A stretch of DNA of 64,000 bases from Streptococcus cristatus ATCC 51100 (GCF_011612585.1 NZ_CP050133.1:310001-374000); one strand, 5' to 3'; counted from the stretch's first letter, positions 1 through 9,695 are shown. Numbers and translations are program-made. The notes: a model not told the origin generated them from the sequence alone.

Positions 1-309
1 TACATGAAAATCGTTGGGCCAACTTTATTGTCAGCTTATGAGGGCCGAATCATCAATATTCATCCAGCCTACCTGCCAGAATTTCCAGGAGCTCATGGGA
101 TTGAGGATGCTTGGAATGCTGGCGTTGCTGAGAGTGGCGTGACCATTCACTGGGTGGACTCGGGTGTGGATACAGGCAAGGTTATCAAACAGGTGCGCGT
201 GCCACGTTTGGCTGATGATACCATCGAAAACTTTGAAGCCCGCATTCATGAAGCAGAGTACAAGCTGTATCCAGAGGTTCTGGATAGCTTGGGAGTTGCA
301 CGAAAATAA
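1..309 (+). CDS. purN: Phosphoribosylglycinamide formyltransferase, C-terminal part
   Basis: The reading frame is already open at base 1, so the N-terminus lies outside the window. PurN transfers a formyl group from 10-formyl-THF to GAR in step 3 of purine synthesis, in the cytosol. The visible part carries the family core INIHPAYLPEFPG with the catalytic His of the N-H-P motif, then GVTIHWVDSGVDTGKVI, typical of GAR transformylases including the conserved Asp. The purH gene lies downstream on the same strand, which fits a pur operon. I am sure of the family; only the length is unknown. Confidence 0.95.
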   Translation, partial: YMKIVGPTLLSAYEGRIINIHPAYLPEFPGAHGIEDAWNAGVAESGVTIHWVDSGVDTGKVIKQVRVPRLADDTIENFEARIHEAEYKLYPEVLDSLGVARK

Positions 310-369
310 GAAGGAAATCATAGCTGATTTTGTGGCAAGGATTAAAAGTCATCTGCTAAGGAGAAATTT

Positions 370-1077
370 ATGGGGTTGTTTGATTTTTTTAAGAAGAAAT
401 CTTCTGATGAAGAGAAGTCAACTAAAGATGAAGACAAGATTGTTATTAAAGTTGAAAATACAGATGATAGCGCTCCAGGATGGGAAGCGATTGAGGCAGA
501 ATTTAATCGTTTATACCCTGATCAGCCCAGTCCTCTTCATTATGTAACAGTTATCAAGTATATGCTAGGCGGTCCAGATCCACTTGATGGCATCAGTGTT
601 TACGATGCAGGAGATTTTTGGCATTTTGTGAGTTATGGTTTGTCAGAATTATATACCAAAGAAAGCGAAGATCCTGAATACAGTGGTTATGGGATTGAAT
701 TAACGTTTAAGTTAAAGAAATCAAATAATGACGAAGAAGAAATTAAAAATGGCTGTGGTTTGCTACAGTATGTGGCAAGATATATTTTTCAAACAGGTAA
801 AGTGGTTTTGCCAGAAGAATACATTTATACCAAGCAAACGGTAGGAATTGATGCTCAACAGAAATCTAATTTGACAGGGTTCTTGACTGCTGCTGATGAT
901 TTAGCCAAGCCTCTAGATACTCCGCATGGAAAAGTGGAATTTGTAACCTTAATTGGTGCGACAGACGCCGAACTGCGAAGTATTTATGAAAGTGAAACAA
1001 GTAAGCTGGAGGTCAGGAAATTGTTGCAAGGACTTGGAGATCAGCTTACAGATTATAGTCGCCAGTCTTTGGTTTAA
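370..1077 (+). CDS. SUFU-domain (suppressor of fused-like) protein
   Basis: This is a 235-residue soluble protein. After a charged N-terminus ([10 protein letters not shown], then many Lys/Glu) it shows [21 protein letters not shown], then [21 protein letters not shown] and [12 protein letters not shown], the layout of the bacterial suppressor-of-fused domain. Bacterial SUFU proteins are often immunity proteins for polymorphic toxins; no toxin gene is visible here, so the role is inference. The start has a good ribosome site (AAGGAGAAATTTATG). The gene sits 60 bp after purN and just before purH, so it is probably co-transcribed with purine genes, an odd place for an immunity protein. Confidence 0.75.
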   Translation: MGLFDFFKKKSSDEEKSTKDEDKIVIKVENTDDSAPGWEAIEAEFNRLYPDQPSPLHYVTVIKYMLGGPDPLDGISVYDAGDFWHFVSYGLSELYTKESEDPEYSGYGIELTFKLKKSNNDEEEIKNGCGLLQYVARYIFQTGKVVLPEEYIYTKQTVGIDAQQKSNLTGFLTAADDLAKPLDTPHGKVEFVTLIGATDAELRSIYESETSKLEVRKLLQGLGDQLTDYSRQSLV

Positions 1078-1118
1078 ATGATGTGAAAGCACCTCTTGAT
1101 ACAATGAAAGGAAAAAAC

Positions 1119-2666
1119 ATGACAAAACGCGCCTTAATCAGCGTCTCAGACAAAGCGGGCATTGTTGAATTTGCCCAAGAACTTAAAAAACTTGGTTGGG
1201 AGATTATCTCGACAGGTGGGACTAAGGTTGCCCTTGATAATGCTGGGGTGGAGACCATTGCGATCGATGATGTGACTGGTTTCCCAGAAATGATGGACGG
1301 CCGTGTCAAGACCCTTCACCCAAATATCCACGGTGGCCTCTTGGCTCGTCGTGATCTCGATAGCCATTTAGAGGCGGCTAAAGATAATAATATTGAGCTT
1401 ATTGACCTTGTAGTGGTCAACCTTTATCCATTCAAGGAAACGATTCTCAAATCAGATGTGACATACGCTGATGCGGTGGAGAATATCGATATCGGCGGGC
1501 CATCTATGCTTCGTTCAGCAGCTAAAAACCATGCCAGTGTAACGGTTGTGGTGGATCCTACTGACTACGCTGTGGTTTTGGACGAGTTGTCAGCCAATGG
1601 TGAAACGACTTACGAAACTCGCCAACGTTTGGCAGCCAAGGTTTTCCGTCACACAGCGGCCTATGATGCCTTGATTGCGGAATACTTCACAGCTCAAGTG
1701 GGCGAAAGTAAACCAGAAAAGCTCACTTTGACCTATGACCTCAAACAAGCTATGCGTTATGGGGAAAATCCTCAACAGGATGCGGACTTCTACCAAAAAG
1801 CTTTGCCGACTGACTATTCGATTGCTTCAGCGAAACAGCTCAACGGGAAAGAATTGTCCTTCAATAACATCCGCGACGCTGATGCGGCGATTCGTATTAT
1901 CCGTGATTTCAAAGATCGTCCAACCGTTGTGGCCCTCAAACACATGAATCCATGCGGTATTGGTCAAGCAGATGACATCGAGACTGCTTGGGATTATGCT
2001 TATGAGTCTGATCCAGTGTCTATCTTTGGTGGAATTGTCGTCCTCAACCGTGAGGTGGATGCTGCAACAGCTGAGAAGATGCACGGTGTCTTCCTTGAAA
2101 TCATCATCGCACCGAGCTATACGGATGAAGCGCTAGCCATTTTGACCAACAAAAAGAAAAACTTGCGGATTCTTGCCTTGCAATTTGATGCTCAAGATGC
2201 TAGTGAGGTAGAGGCAGAATACACAGGTGTAGTAGGTGGACTTCTGGTGCAAAATCAAGACGTGGTCAAAGAAAGGCCGGCTGACTGGCAAGTGGTGACC
2301 AAACGCCAACCAACGGAGACAGAGGCGACTGCTCTTGAGTTTGCTTGGAAAGCTATCAAGTACGTCAAATCAAACGGAATCATCGTGACCAATGACCACA
2401 TGACACTTGGGGTAGGTCCAGGTCAAACTAACCGTGTAGCTTCTGTTCGTATCGCCATTGACCAAGCTAAGGACCGCCTTGATGGCGCTGTTCTTGCTTC
2501 CGATGCCTTCTTCCCATTTGCAGATAACGTGGAAGAAATCGCTAAAGCGGGTATCAAGGCTATCATCCAGCCTGGTGGCTCGGTTCGTGACCAAGAGTCT
2601 ATCGAAGCTGCGGACAAATATGGCTTGACCATGGTCTTCACAGGCGTAAGACATTTTAGACATTGA
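1119..2666 (+). CDS. purH: Bifunctional AICAR transformylase / IMP cyclohydrolase
   Basis: This 515-residue enzyme performs the last two steps to IMP: formylation of AICAR and ring closure. The N-terminal MGS-like cyclohydrolase domain ([36 protein letters not shown]) is followed by the transformylase domain with [10 protein letters not shown] carrying the K-H pair and the C-terminal [15 protein letters not shown] and GVRHFRH. I chose ATG 1119 because AAAGGA precedes it; an upstream GTG in frame at 1083 would add 12 unmatched residues. The length is normal. The last 74 codons are repeated with synonymous changes at 5135-5359, so this 3' end was probably imported with the neighbouring island. 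Confidence 0.97.
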   Translation: MTKRALISVSDKAGIVEFAQELKKLGWEIISTGGTKVALDNAGVETIAIDDVTGFPEMMDGRVKTLHPNIHGGLLARRDLDSHLEAAKDNNIELIDLVVVNLYPFKETILKSDVTYADAVENIDIGGPSMLRSAAKNHASVTVVVDPTDYAVVLDELSANGETTYETRQRLAAKVFRHTAAYDALIAEYFTAQVGESKPEKLTLTYDLKQAMRYGENPQQDADFYQKALPTDYSIASAKQLNGKELSFNNIRDADAAIRIIRDFKDRPTVVALKHMNPCGIGQADDIETAWDYAYESDPVSIFGGIVVLNREVDAATAEKMHGVFLEIIIAPSYTDEALAILTNKKKNLRILALQFDAQDASEVEAEYTGVVGGLLVQNQDVVKERPADWQVVTKRQPTETEATALEFAWKAIKYVKSNGIIVTNDHMTLGVGPGQTNRVASVRIAIDQAKDRLDGAVLASDAFFPFADNVEEIAKAGIKAIIQPGGSVRDQESIEAADKYGLTMVFTGVRHFRH

Positions 2667-2670
2667 AATA

Positions 2671-2705
2671 TTTTAAAAACATCCTTAAAATGGATGTTTT
2701 TAAAA
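2671..2705 (+). terminator. Terminator after purH
   Basis: A perfect 14-bp inverted repeat (TTTTAAAAACATCC / GGATGTTTTTAAAA) with a 7-base loop begins 5 bases after the purH stop. The descending arm supplies the T run. It separates the purine operon from the defence cassette. The second purH end at 5359 has its own, different terminator. Confidence 0.85.
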
Positions 2706-2737
2706 TGAGTGAAAAAATCACGGATTATTTAGAAAAA

Positions 2738-2768
2738 ACTGTACGGTTACAGTAAAATACGGTATAAT
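2738..2768 (+). promoter_or_regulatory. Promoter of the defence cassette with a dyad near the -35 region
   Basis: TATAAT lies at 2763-2768, 42 bases before the ATPase start. The position expected for a -35 box is covered by the inverted repeat ACTGTA-CGGT-TACAGT (2738-2753). A repressor site is a plausible reading, since the cassette encodes no regulator of its own. The -35 hexamer itself is poor. Confidence 0.5.
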
Positions 2769-2809
2769 AGAGAATAGGAAGTGAATTAATCACGTAAGGA
2801 GTTATAATT

Positions 2810-4177
2810 ATGTTGGTAAATTTTAGATTTGATAATTTTCTTTCAATTAATGAATTAGTTGAATTTTCTATGGTCCCAGGTAGAACAAAAGGACTTCAAG
2901 ATAGCCTTATTAATTTAAGTAATCATAAAAAGCTATTAAAAATATCTGCTATATATGGGGCAAATGCTTCTGGGAAATCAAGTTTTATAAAAGCACTTTT
3001 GTATGCTAGATTTTTAATCGTGAATGGATTTCAGGACAAACTGGTATTTACAAGTAGTTTTAATAAAAACAAACCTGATAATAAGAGGAAAGAAAGTCGG
3101 TTTGAATTTGAGATTGTAGTGGGAAACAGAACTTATAGTTATGGTTTTTCGGTAATTTTATCAGAAAGAAAGTTTGTAAAAGAATGGCTTTATGATGTTA
3201 CTGATGAAGAAACACTTATCTATACTGTAAATAGAGAATTACAAGAATTTAGCATTAATGATGACTTTATTGATATTAGTCAAGAAGATAAACAAAGATT
3301 ATATATTTATATTGAGGATAATATACAGGATGAGAATCAGTTGTTTCTGAATGCTTTACAAGACGGGAAAAAAGCTATAACTATAAATGAAGATTTTCGA
3401 ATATTTGATAGTATTTTTGAATGGTTTAGCGAGACATTAGAGGTTCTTCAGATTGATGATGAAGCAAGGGGGTCAATTCCTAGTGTCACTTTACAAGATG
3501 AAGTGTACAAAATGGATTTAGGAACTTATCTGGATATGAATGACACTGGAGTAGTTGATCTTGTACCAATACCTGTCGAAAACTTAGAAGGAATTCCAGC
3601 AAAAATACAAAGTCGTATACAAGAACAAATAATTAGTTCGGTCGCACAACGAAAAAATAAACAAGGAGAAATATCAACTATTCTTAAAACGCCTACTCAT
3701 ATTTTTATTATAACAGTCGATAGAGATAATAGTATGTCCTTTTCAGAGTTGAAGTTTAAACATAAGAATGGAACATTATATAGTTTGTTTGAAGAATCAG
3801 ATGGTACGGTAAGACTTGTAGAATTGTTTTCTGTATTGTTTAATAATAAAGATAAAGTATTTGTTATTGATGAGATAGATAGAAGTTTGCATCCACTTTT
3901 AACATATAATTTTATTAAATCATTTAGAACTAAAAAAGGAAATAATCAACTTATTGTTACGACACATGAGGATATGTTGCTAGATTTCAGTGTTCTTCGA
4001 AGAGATGAGATTTGGTTTGTTGAGAAAAATGAAGAAGGTAATACATCTTTGTATAGTTTAGAAGAATTTAAAGAGAGATTTGATAAAAATATTGCAAATG
4101 CATATTTAGATGGTAGATATGGGGCGGTACCTAGATTACAGAATTTATTCACTTCCTTGGTCGAAGAGGGGAGATAA
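2810..4177 (+). CDS. AAA family ATPase, RloA/AbiLi-like defence protein
   Basis: This is a 455-residue ABC/SMC-type ATPase. Walker A is GANASGKSS (residues 50-58), Walker B is VFVIDEID (D354, E355), and the switch His is in TTHED (about 386). The N-terminus MLVNFRFDNFLSINELVEFS is typical of the AAA_15/RloA family. Family members pair with TOPRIM-like nucleases in phage-defence systems such as AbiL (AbiLi + AbiLii), OLD/Gabija and PARIS. The RloB-like partner starts 4 bases downstream. The DNA is much richer in A+T than purH, a sign of recent transfer. The ribosome site is TAAGGAG. The family is clear; assignment to AbiL rather than a relative needs a profile search. Confidence 0.85.
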   Translation: MLVNFRFDNFLSINELVEFSMVPGRTKGLQDSLINLSNHKKLLKISAIYGANASGKSSFIKALLYARFLIVNGFQDKLVFTSSFNKNKPDNKRKESRFEFEIVVGNRTYSYGFSVILSERKFVKEWLYDVTDEETLIYTVNRELQEFSINDDFIDISQEDKQRLYIYIEDNIQDENQLFLNALQDGKKAITINEDFRIFDSIFEWFSETLEVLQIDDEARGSIPSVTLQDEVYKMDLGTYLDMNDTGVVDLVPIPVENLEGIPAKIQSRIQEQIISSVAQRKNKQGEISTILKTPTHIFIITVDRDNSMSFSELKFKHKNGTLYSLFEESDGTVRLVELFSVLFNNKDKVFVIDEIDRSLHPLLTYNFIKSFRTKKGNNQLIVTTHEDMLLDFSVLRRDEIWFVEKNEEGNTSLYSLEEFKERFDKNIANAYLDGRYGAVPRLQNLFTSLVEEGR

Positions 4178-4181
4178 AGAT

Positions 4182-5075
4182 ATGACAGGGTATAAAAGTA
4201 CAGGAAGTATGAGGTTGGCTGGGAAACAACCGTTTCAAGTAAGGGGAAATTCTGGAATTCGTGAACCAAGAAGGATATTTATTATATTTACCGAAGGTGT
4301 CGAGACTGAACAAAGGTATTTTGAGGAATTATCAAAATCTGAAAAAGTAAAGAAAAACATTCAAATCAAAGTATTAAATAGATGGAAAGAGCATTCAGGA
4401 AGATCGAATCAATTCCAAGTAGTAGATGATATAAGAGAATTTATTTTTCAAGCGACTAAGATTAATGAAAAAGATAAATCTAACTTTGAAAGTTATTTCA
4501 AGCAAATTGTTGATGGCTGTAATAGCCAGACTTTACTAAATATTGCGAATAAAATTCCCAAACTAATCAAAAAATATCCAGATTTAATATCTGAAAAAGA
4601 AAATATTCAAAATCAGTTATATGCGTTGGCAACAATTACAACTTATGATTCAACTTATGATAAAATCTGTATTATAATCGATAGGGATGTGAATAGTTTT
4701 AGTGAAGAGCAATATCAAAATGCAATAAATTTATCTGAAGAAAACAACTTTATTTTGGGAATCTCTAATCCTTGCTTTGAGTTCTTCTTATTACTGCATA
4801 TCTATGATGTTTCAGATATTTCAAAGGATGATATATTGGAAAATAAAAAGGAGCAGGGGAAAACTTTGATGGAGCGTATTTTGAATCAATGTTTGAAGCA
4901 AGAAATAGGCACCTCTTTTAAGAAGCGAAGTTATGATGTTAAATATTTCATAGAGAATATAGACAAAGGAATTGGAAACTTAAAGTTATATCAATTTGAA
5001 AACCATAAACTCATTAATGAAGTTGGAACATCAGTATTTACAATATTGAATGAAATATTAGAATCCTCAAGCTAA
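4182..5075 (+). CDS. RloB/AbiLii-like TOPRIM-family protein
   Basis: This 297-residue protein has the RloB landmarks: IIFTEGVETEQRYFEEL (TEG at 37-39 and E41), IIIDRDVNSF (D167 and D169, the D-x-D of a TOPRIM fold) and SNPCFEFFLLLHI (about 195-207). These acidic residues would bind metal for nuclease or nucleotidyl activity, by analogy with OLD and AriB. I chose ATG 4182, preceded by GGGGAGATAAAG; the frame is open further upstream but overlaps the ATPase gene. The tight spacing to the ATPase gene implies one operon and one complex. Target and mechanism cannot be read from the sequence. Confidence 0.83.
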   Translation: MTGYKSTGSMRLAGKQPFQVRGNSGIREPRRIFIIFTEGVETEQRYFEELSKSEKVKKNIQIKVLNRWKEHSGRSNQFQVVDDIREFIFQATKINEKDKSNFESYFKQIVDGCNSQTLLNIANKIPKLIKKYPDLISEKENIQNQLYALATITTYDSTYDKICIIIDRDVNSFSEEQYQNAINLSEENNFILGISNPCFEFFLLLHIYDVSDISKDDILENKKEQGKTLMERILNQCLKQEIGTSFKKRSYDVKYFIENIDKGIGNLKLYQFENHKLINEVGTSVFTILNEILESSS

Positions 5076-5134
5076 AAAATCTCTATTAGTTTACAAATGA
5101 TAAACTCCTAATGAGCCGTCCAATAGTTGTGGTC

Positions 5135-5359
5135 TCAGTCCGCATCGCGATTGATCAAGCCAAAGACCGCCTTGATGGCGCTGTACTTGCTTCTGATGCC
5201 TTCTTCCCATTTGCAGACAACGTGGAAGAAATTGCCAAAGCAGGAATTAAGGCCATCATTCAGCCGGGTGGCTCTGTCCGTGACCAAGAATCCATCGAAG
5301 CCGCTGACAAATATGGCTTGACCATGGTCTTCACAGGAGTGAGACATTTTAGACATTAA
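5135..5359 (+). pseudogene. Duplicate 3' end of purH (74 codons)
   Basis: This stretch encodes the same 74 C-terminal residues as purH 2442-2666. By eye I count 27 base differences in 225, all at third codon positions apart from TAA versus TGA at the stop. There is no upstream part and no ribosome site. It is most simply the original purH end, displaced when DNA carrying a new purH end plus the ATPase/RloB cassette recombined in. Confidence 0.9.
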
Positions 5360-5370
5360 GAAGATTTATA

Positions 5371-5405
5371 TTGGAGAAAATGCAGAGATCTTTTCTCCAA
5401 TTTTT
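5371..5405 (+). terminator. Terminator behind the duplicated purH end
   Basis: TTGGAGAAAA and TTTTCTCCAA form a 10-bp stem with a 10-base loop, followed by TTTTT. It is probably the original purH terminator. Confidence 0.85.
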
Positions 5406-5414
5406 GCGCAAAAA

Positions 5415-5452
5415 AACTCCCAAAAGAATGAATATATCATCTTTTGGGAGTT
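5415..5452 (-). terminator. Terminator of ybaB
   Basis: AACTCCCAAAAG / CTTTTGGGAGTT form a 12-bp stem with a 14-base loop. An A tract on the left gives a U tract for minus-strand transcripts; T bases on the right may let it work both ways. Confidence 0.8.
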
Positions 5453-5476
5453 GATTTTTATAGGGGCTTAACAGAA

Positions 5477-5776
5477 TTAGAAAGAAAGTCCACTTTGGAA
5501 AGCGCTGAGTTTTTGCTTAGCTACTTCGTTGATTTGATCGATAGCAGCATTGATAGCTTGGCTAGTCAGATCAGACAGAGTTTCTGTATCTTCTGGATCT
5601 ACGATAGCAGGCTGAAAGTCAATTTTGACAACCTTTTTATCACCAGTAAGAGTTGCTACAACTAAATCTTGGCTAGATTTTCCAACAAATTCAGTTGCGG
5701 CTAATTCTGCTTGAGCAATGTCCATTTCTTTTTTAAGTTTTTGGGCTTGCTTCATCATGTTTTGCATATTCATCAT
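5477..5776 (-). CDS. ybaB: YbaB/EbfC family nucleoid-associated protein
   Basis: This 99-residue protein begins [18 protein letters not shown], the standard YbaB start, followed by [10 protein letters not shown] and the strands [20 protein letters not shown]. It ends with a helix rich in Asn and Ala. Family members form tweezer-like dimers that bind DNA without strong sequence preference. The minus-strand ribosome site AAAGGAAAG precedes the start. It is a single gene, convergent with the purH fragment. Confidence 0.9.
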   Translation of the reverse strand: MMNMQNMMKQAQKLKKEMDIAQAELAATEFVGKSSQDLVVATLTGDKKVVKIDFQPAIVDPEDTETLSDLTSQAINAAIDQINEVAKQKLSAFQSGLSF

Positions 5777-5945
5777 AAGATTTTCTTTCCTTTCTCTCGC
5801 AAGGGCTGAGCCCCTTGGTAATCTTCACTCTTTAATTATATCATTTTTTAGAAAAGTGGCAAGAAGAACATTTCTAGAAGGTTTGACAAAGATTTAGTCT
5901 TTATAGTAGAATGGTCATGAATCTATATCCCAAGGAGAAGACAAC

Positions 5946-6359
5946 TTGAAAAATAAGAAGATAAAAGCTTTGCTGTTGGTAGTGCTCTCATCCCTCTTCA
6001 TCCTAATCGGCTGTAGTGGTAGCCCTAAAATTCAGGGGAAATGGAATGTTCAGGATGTTAGAGGAGAACAAATGACCATTGAAATAAAGGAGAAAACCAT
6101 CATTATCAACGAAGAAGAGTATAAGTATACTCAAAATGCTGTTGGTTTTAAAAATGGGGTGAGTTATTATGGCCTGACTCGGAAAGATAATGGCAAAATA
6201 TTTTCTATCGTCTTTCCTGAGAAAGATAAAAATGTTGCTATTATGCTAATTCCTGATTCAGACGAGGATTATCTCACAGGCAGTATGCTCTTTGCTATGA
6301 ACCGCAAGGAAAAGCCAGATTATAAAAAATATGCAGAAAAATATTTCAATCTACAATAA
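5946..6359 (+). CDS. Small lipoprotein of unknown function
   Basis: This 137-residue protein has a lipoprotein signal peptide: a Lys-rich start, a hydrophobic stretch LLLVVLSSLFILI, and lipobox LIGC with the Cys near residue 23. The mature part contains KIQGKWNVQDVRGEQMTIEI and alternating strands, like small beta-rich lipocalin-type lipoproteins of streptococci. The start is TTG, fixed by AAGGAGAAG at 5932-5940; no in-frame ATG fits better. It would be anchored on the outer face of the membrane. No function can be assigned. Confidence 0.8.
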   Translation: MKNKKIKALLLVVLSSLFILIGCSGSPKIQGKWNVQDVRGEQMTIEIKEKTIIINEEEYKYTQNAVGFKNGVSYYGLTRKDNGKIFSIVFPEKDKNVAIMLIPDSDEDYLTGSMLFAMNRKEKPDYKKYAEKYFNLQ

Positions 6360-6363
6360 AAGA

Positions 6364-6390
6364 AAAAGGCGCTGAATTTCAGCGTCTTTT
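6364..6390. terminator. Bidirectional terminator between the lipoprotein gene and pepX
   Basis: A 12-bp stem (AAAAGGCGCTGA / TCAGCGTCTTTT, one G-T pair) with a 3-base loop has A on the left and T on the right, so it can stop transcripts from both convergent genes. Confidence 0.8.
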
Positions 6391-6395
6391 AGGTT

Positions 6396-8687
6396 TTATG
6401 AAAGTGATGCCATGGTTGGCAAGTCTAGACTAGACTGCTCTAGATCTACCGTCAGCTGATAATCGGTCTTATCACGGACGGTGTGTTCGAAGTCAGTGGT
6501 GTAGAGGACGAGGCGGAGTTGGTCGCCTTTTTTCATCTTGTAGATGGTTGGTTGCAGCTCAAAGCTACATTCCATCCATTGGTCAGGAGTAACTTCTTCG
6601 ACCGTCAGCAAATCTGTCCGATTTTGCAGGTTGAGGAAACCTTTGGTAATGACACGGTGTGGCGTTTCAGCAAAAGGTAGTTCAAGTAGATTGTCCAGCA
6701 TATAGTAGCGGCCATTGTCCATGACTCGAGGCTCAAGTGGTGTCGGAATCGGAGTGAGGCGTTTAGCTGGTCCAAAGTCCAGTAGTTGGGCAGAAATCAG
6801 CCCCTTGTCCGTGCTGGATTTAAGGCGCAGTTTGAGCTGGGTGGCCCCGTTGAGGAAGAGGTCGTCTTCCAAAGTCCAATCCAGATTAATCTGGTTGACC
6901 TTGCCGTCAAAGAGCTCGTTTTTAAAGCTTTGGTAGTTTTTGGCAAAGCGGTTATAATCTTCTTCTGAATACTGGTTTTGAATCTCTTGAGCGCCTTCAC
7001 CTAGTTGGAAATGAGCGTAGTTCTTCTGTCCACCAAAGTCTTCCAGAGTTAGCCAGCTTTGAGCTTGGCTGTTGTCCTGCCAGATGACTGGTGGCAGTTC
7101 GAAGTCTGAAGCATGGCCTAGCAGTTTCTTGCTGAGGAGGGCATTCATGGCTTCGCGGAAGTCGATGGACTGCCAGTTGTTCATGTAAACATGGGCACCG
7201 TTATGGAAAAAGAGGTGCTTTTTGATGTGAGCTGGCAGAGCTCGGAACATATTATAAACATGGAGGGGCTTGACATTCCAGTCTTGAGAGCCATGGGTGA
7301 AGACGACTTCGGCCTTGACCTTATCTGCATGGAGCAGGTAGTTGCGGTCATGCCAAAATTGATTGTAATCTCCGGTTTGCCGGTCTAGGTCTTTGCGCTG
7401 TTGCTCTAGGCTTTGCTGATAAGCGTCGTTGTTGTGCAGGTAGTCACCAGCCCTCATGTTGCGGGAGTAGGTCAGTTCGGTCAGGGATTCAAAGTCCTCT
7501 CCTGGGTAGCCACCAGGACTAGTGACGAGACCGTTTTCGCGGTAGTAGTTGTACCAAGAAGAAATCCCTGCTTCGGCGATGATGACTTCCAGTCCATCTA
7601 CTCCAGTCGTTGCCAGCCCGTTGGACATGGTGCCCAGATAGGAGATACCGGTCGTAGCCACTTTTCCGTTGGACCAAGTGGCCTTGATTTCCCGTTGGCG
7701 AGTGTGGTCGGTGAAGGCTCGACAGTGGCCATTGAGCCAATCAATAACGTTCTTATAAGCCTCGATCTGCTGATAGTCGCCGCTGGTCATCAGTCCTTCA
7801 GAGTCTTTAGTTCCCACGCCAGACACATAGAGATTGGCAAAGCCGCGGGGTAGCAAGTAGTCGTTGAGTGTGTAGGTGCCGATATGGCCTAATTTTTCCT
7901 CGGCTTCAGAGACTTCTTGGACAGGAGCTAGCGAATCCAGTTGGAGCAATTTAAGCTCGGGATCTTGTACTGTGATTTGATGTGGCTCTTTTTTTACTAA
8001 GTCCACATTCATATTATGGAGAGCCTTGTCGCTGGCCGGATCATTGGTTCCCTGATGATAAGGAGAAGCGGTCATGACAGCGGGGATTTTCCCTTGGTAA
8101 CGAGGACGGATAATGCTAACCTTGACTAGATCTGGCTGGCCGTCTCCATCAGTATCAACTCGGCTTTCTACATAAACTACCTCACGAATGGCATCATGGC
8201 TGGAAAAGGTTGCCAGGCTCTTACCGTTGAAGTAGTGGTGGGTATTGTCCTCGGGAATCAATCCCTCGCTGACCAGCTTATCAACCAGCAAATTGCCATT
8301 TTTTGTTCGAGTGTTGAGCAACTGGTAGAGGTTTTCTAGCAGATCGCCATAAACGATAGGGAAGTTGCTTTCTGTTCGGAATTTCTCAAGATCGGTGAAA
8401 TCAACAAAAGGCACAAAATCCAATAGCTGAAAGGCAGTCATGTAGAAGACCTCAGCTGTCAGTTCACGGTCTGACTCGAAGAAGGTCAATAGGTCAGTTT
8501 CGCTATCAGCTGCCCAAGCTCGAAGCAAGTAGTCAGTATCCTGATAGAGAAAGAAACAGCGTCGTAGGAAGCTTTGGATATTGTCTTTGTCAGAAAGGTG
8601 CGGCTCATAGATGAAGCCCAACTCGGCTAATTCTTGGCGCATAGTGTCTGGATTTGTCTTGCGATAACTATACTGATTAAAGCGCAT
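6396..8687 (-). CDS. pepX: Xaa-Pro dipeptidyl-peptidase
   Basis: This 763-residue cytosolic serine peptidase (family S15) removes X-Pro dipeptides from proline-rich peptides. It starts [20 protein letters not shown], as in lactococcal and streptococcal PepX. The nucleophile is in GISYLG (about residue 350), the acid in GSQDWNV (about 470) and the His in NGAHVYM (about 500). A C-terminal jelly-roll domain follows. The length matches the family. It diverges from the aquaglyceroporin gene, the arrangement known from Lactococcus. Confidence 0.97.
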   Translation of the reverse strand: MRFNQYSYRKTNPDTMRQELAELGFIYEPHLSDKDNIQSFLRRCFFLYQDTDYLLRAWAADSETDLLTFFESDRELTAEVFYMTAFQLLDFVPFVDFTDLEKFRTESNFPIVYGDLLENLYQLLNTRTKNGNLLVDKLVSEGLIPEDNTHHYFNGKSLATFSSHDAIREVVYVESRVDTDGDGQPDLVKVSIIRPRYQGKIPAVMTASPYHQGTNDPASDKALHNMNVDLVKKEPHQITVQDPELKLLQLDSLAPVQEVSEAEEKLGHIGTYTLNDYLLPRGFANLYVSGVGTKDSEGLMTSGDYQQIEAYKNVIDWLNGHCRAFTDHTRQREIKATWSNGKVATTGISYLGTMSNGLATTGVDGLEVIIAEAGISSWYNYYRENGLVTSPGGYPGEDFESLTELTYSRNMRAGDYLHNNDAYQQSLEQQRKDLDRQTGDYNQFWHDRNYLLHADKVKAEVVFTHGSQDWNVKPLHVYNMFRALPAHIKKHLFFHNGAHVYMNNWQSIDFREAMNALLSKKLLGHASDFELPPVIWQDNSQAQSWLTLEDFGGQKNYAHFQLGEGAQEIQNQYSEEDYNRFAKNYQSFKNELFDGKVNQINLDWTLEDDLFLNGATQLKLRLKSSTDKGLISAQLLDFGPAKRLTPIPTPLEPRVMDNGRYYMLDNLLELPFAETPHRVITKGFLNLQNRTDLLTVEEVTPDQWMECSFELQPTIYKMKKGDQLRLVLYTTDFEHTVRDKTDYQLTVDLEQSSLDLPTMASLS

Positions 8688-8789
8688 ATTTTTCCCTCTT
8701 TTTCTGGTTTTTATTTAAAATGACCTTTACATTATCCATTATACTTGATAAAATATAGATTGTCTAAAAAATTTAAAAGGAGAAATTAG

Positions 8790-9686
8790 ATGGATTTCAG
8801 TTGGGCTATTAAATATGCCACGGAATTTTTAGGAACAGCTATCCTTATCATTTTGGGGAATGGTGCTGTTGCCAATGTTGAATTAAAAGGAACTAAAGGT
8901 CATCAAAGTGGCTGGTTGGTCATTGCTGTTGGTTACGGTATGGGGGTTATGATTCCAGCTTTGATGTTTGGAAATACCTCAGGTAACCACATCAACCCTG
9001 CCTTCACTTTAGCACTTGCGATTAGTGGTTACTTCCCATGGGCGCATGTAGCACCTTACATTCTTGCTCAAGTTTTGGGTGCTATCTTCGGACAGGCTTT
9101 GGTCGTAGCGACACACCGCCCTTACTACTTGAAAACAGAAAATCCAAACAATATCTTGGGTACTTTCTCAACCATTTCAAGTCTAGATCACGGAACACCT
9201 GAATCTCGTAAAGCAGCAACAATCAATGGCTTTATCAATGAGTTTGTTGGTTCCTTTGTTCTTTTCTTTGCAGCGATGGGCTTGACTAAACTTCACTTCG
9301 GTGCGGAACTGAAGGTTCTTATCGAGAAGAATGTACAACAACAAGCTCTTCAAGCAGCTCAAGCAGGTCAAAAAGTAGCAGAATCAGATGTTCAAAGTCT
9401 GATTCACAATACATTTGCACAAGCAACAAATGGTTCATCTGCTGTCGCTCACTTGGCGCTTGGTTTCCTTGTCATGGCTTTGGTAACTTCACTTGGAGGT
9501 CCTACTGGACCAGGTCTTAACCCAGCCCGTGACCTCGGACCTCGTATCTTGCACTTTATCTTGCCAAAATCAATCCTTGGTGAACACAAGGGCGATTCAA
9601 AATGGTGGTATTCTTGGGTACCGGTTGTGGCACCAATTGCGGCTGGTATTGCAGCAGTAGCTTTGTTTAAAGCGATTTACGGATAA
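8790..9686 (+). CDS. glpF: Aquaglyceroporin (MIP family channel)
   Basis: This 298-residue membrane channel for glycerol and water has six membrane segments plus the two half-helices with NPA motifs: NPA at 69-71 (GNHINPAF) and at 244-246 (GLNPARDLGPR). Between them is a long hydrophilic loop rich in Gln and Ala (about 180-215), seen in the lactic-acid-bacterial Gla subgroup. It starts at ATG after AAAAGGAGAA. The gene next to pepX matches lactococcal gla. Whether it carries mainly water, glycerol or both cannot be read here. Confidence 0.93.
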   Translation: MDFSWAIKYATEFLGTAILIILGNGAVANVELKGTKGHQSGWLVIAVGYGMGVMIPALMFGNTSGNHINPAFTLALAISGYFPWAHVAPYILAQVLGAIFGQALVVATHRPYYLKTENPNNILGTFSTISSLDHGTPESRKAATINGFINEFVGSFVLFFAAMGLTKLHFGAELKVLIEKNVQQQALQAAQAGQKVAESDVQSLIHNTFAQATNGSSAVAHLALGFLVMALVTSLGGPTGPGLNPARDLGPRILHFILPKSILGEHKGDSKWWYSWVPVVAPIAAGIAAVALFKAIYG

Positions 9687-9695
9687 TATTTATCA

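Noticed and set aside
2738..2753. LexA/SOS box at the defence promoter
   Set aside because: The dyad ACTGTA-N4-TACAGT does not fit the Firmicute LexA box (CGAAC-N4-GTTCG) and the spacing differs from the enterobacterial one.
5111..5359. Separate 82-codon protein gene
   Set aside because: All but the first eight codons are a copy of the purH end; there is no ribosome site, so it is a gene fragment.
7413..7853. 146-codon frame opposite pepX
   Set aside because: It is antisense to a well-supported enzyme gene, with no recognisable motif or ribosome site.
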